Source: an uncultured Eubacteriales bacterium (GTDB lineage Bacteria > Bacillota > Clostridia > Christensenellales > CAG-917). From it: a stretch of 6,654 nucleotides of DNA. The stretch's first letter is position 1. Every line of letters begins with the position of its first letter. The position numbers and the translations under genes were made by a program. The notes under the pieces are model-generated. The model was not told the origin of the DNA and ran no database searches. It saw only the letters and a program-made list of their open reading frames with translations. The DNA lies in assembly GCA_900553825.1 (NCBI GenBank), contig USEV01000046.1, positions 1 to 6,654 of the forward strand, read 5' to 3'. Shown piece by piece: positions 6,369-6,654 of the stretch.

Positions 6369-6654
6369 ATGCCCGAAAAACTGCTACTCATCGACGCAAA
6401 CAGCCTCATACATCGCGCCTATCACGCCCTCCCCAACCTCAAGACATCAAAGGGTGTGCATACGGGCGCGATTTACGGTTTTCTGACGCTTTTTCTGCGC
6501 ATAGTCAAGGAGCTCGCGCCCAGCCATGTCGCCGCGGCGTTTGACCTGAAGGCTCCGACATTCCGACACAAACTCTATGCCCCCTACAAGGGCACGCGCA
6601 AGCCCATGGACGCGGAGCTTGCCGAGCAGTTCGAGCCGCTCAAGGAGCTCCTCT
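6369..6654 (+). CDS. polA: DNA polymerase I, N-terminal 5'-3' exonuclease domain (runs off window)
   Basis: The first 95 residues of DNA polymerase I, which removes RNA primers and fills gaps in lagging-strand synthesis and excision repair. Only the start of the 5' flap nuclease (FEN-like) domain is present. Recognisable conserved stretches are LLLIDANSLIHRAYHALP (5-22), the GAIYGFLTLFLRIV helix (33-46), AAAFD (55-59) and APTFRHKLYAPYKGTRK (62-78). Asp9 and Asp59 correspond to metal-binding acidic residues of the family, and the Arg/Lys residues of the FRH and YKGTRK segments to the DNA-contacting part. The gene continues past 6654; whether the polymerase and proofreading domains are intact cannot be seen. 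It has no promoter of its own in the two-base gap and is probably driven from the promoter upstream of the phospholipase gene. Confidence 0.96.
   Translation, partial: MPEKLLLIDANSLIHRAYHALPNLKTSKGVHTGAIYGFLTLFLRIVKELAPSHVAAAFDLKAPTFRHKLYAPYKGTRKPMDAELAEQFEPLKELL

Noticed and set aside
5500..6369. A 289-codon minus-strand open frame opposite the phospholipase gene
   Set aside because: Same-register antisense shadow of a gene with full patatin motifs; no start signal or recognisable domain.

Overview
The window is GC-rich, roughly 55-60% by eye, and reads as a piece of a bacterial chromosome. It uses the standard bacterial code, all three visible stop codons are TGA, and it has Shine-Dalgarno sites and sigma-A/sigma-70 type promoters. 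The lineage is inferred only: large secreted Ig-like (Big_2) proteins, strong AGGAG ribosome sites and an absence of outer-membrane signals would suit an uncultured Clostridia-type Firmicute, perhaps from a gut metagenome. No marker in the window proves this.

Layout, all genes on the plus strand: (1) 1-2277, the 3' part of a gene for a large surface-type protein with Big_2 domains followed by a beta-helix. Its N-terminus is missing, and the first ~105 bases look foreign to it. (2) 2278-2402, a 125-base spacer with a good extended -10 promoter and a structured leader. (3) 2403-5408, a complete 1001-residue paralogue of the first protein with an N-terminal membrane/signal segment. (4) 5409-5550, an intrinsic terminator and then a new promoter. 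(5) 5551-6366, a patatin-like phospholipase with an intact Ser-Asp dyad. (6) 6369 to the window end, the start of polA (DNA polymerase I), two bases after the phospholipase stop.

There are two functional blocks. The first is a tandem pair of diverged paralogues, probably displayed at the cell surface. They share one architecture: Ig-like domains, a conserved spacer domain, a beta-helix-like region and a C-terminal module that I cannot assign to a named family. The second block, insulated by the terminator, is a phospholipase-polA transcription unit with tight translational spacing.

The points most worth a second look are the apparent chimeric or rearranged junction near position 105, the unassigned modules shared by the paralogues, and the two alternative leader hairpins upstream of the second paralogue, one of which reaches its ribosome binding site. 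I see no RNA genes, CRISPR arrays or insertion sequences, and no spacer longer than 300 bases.
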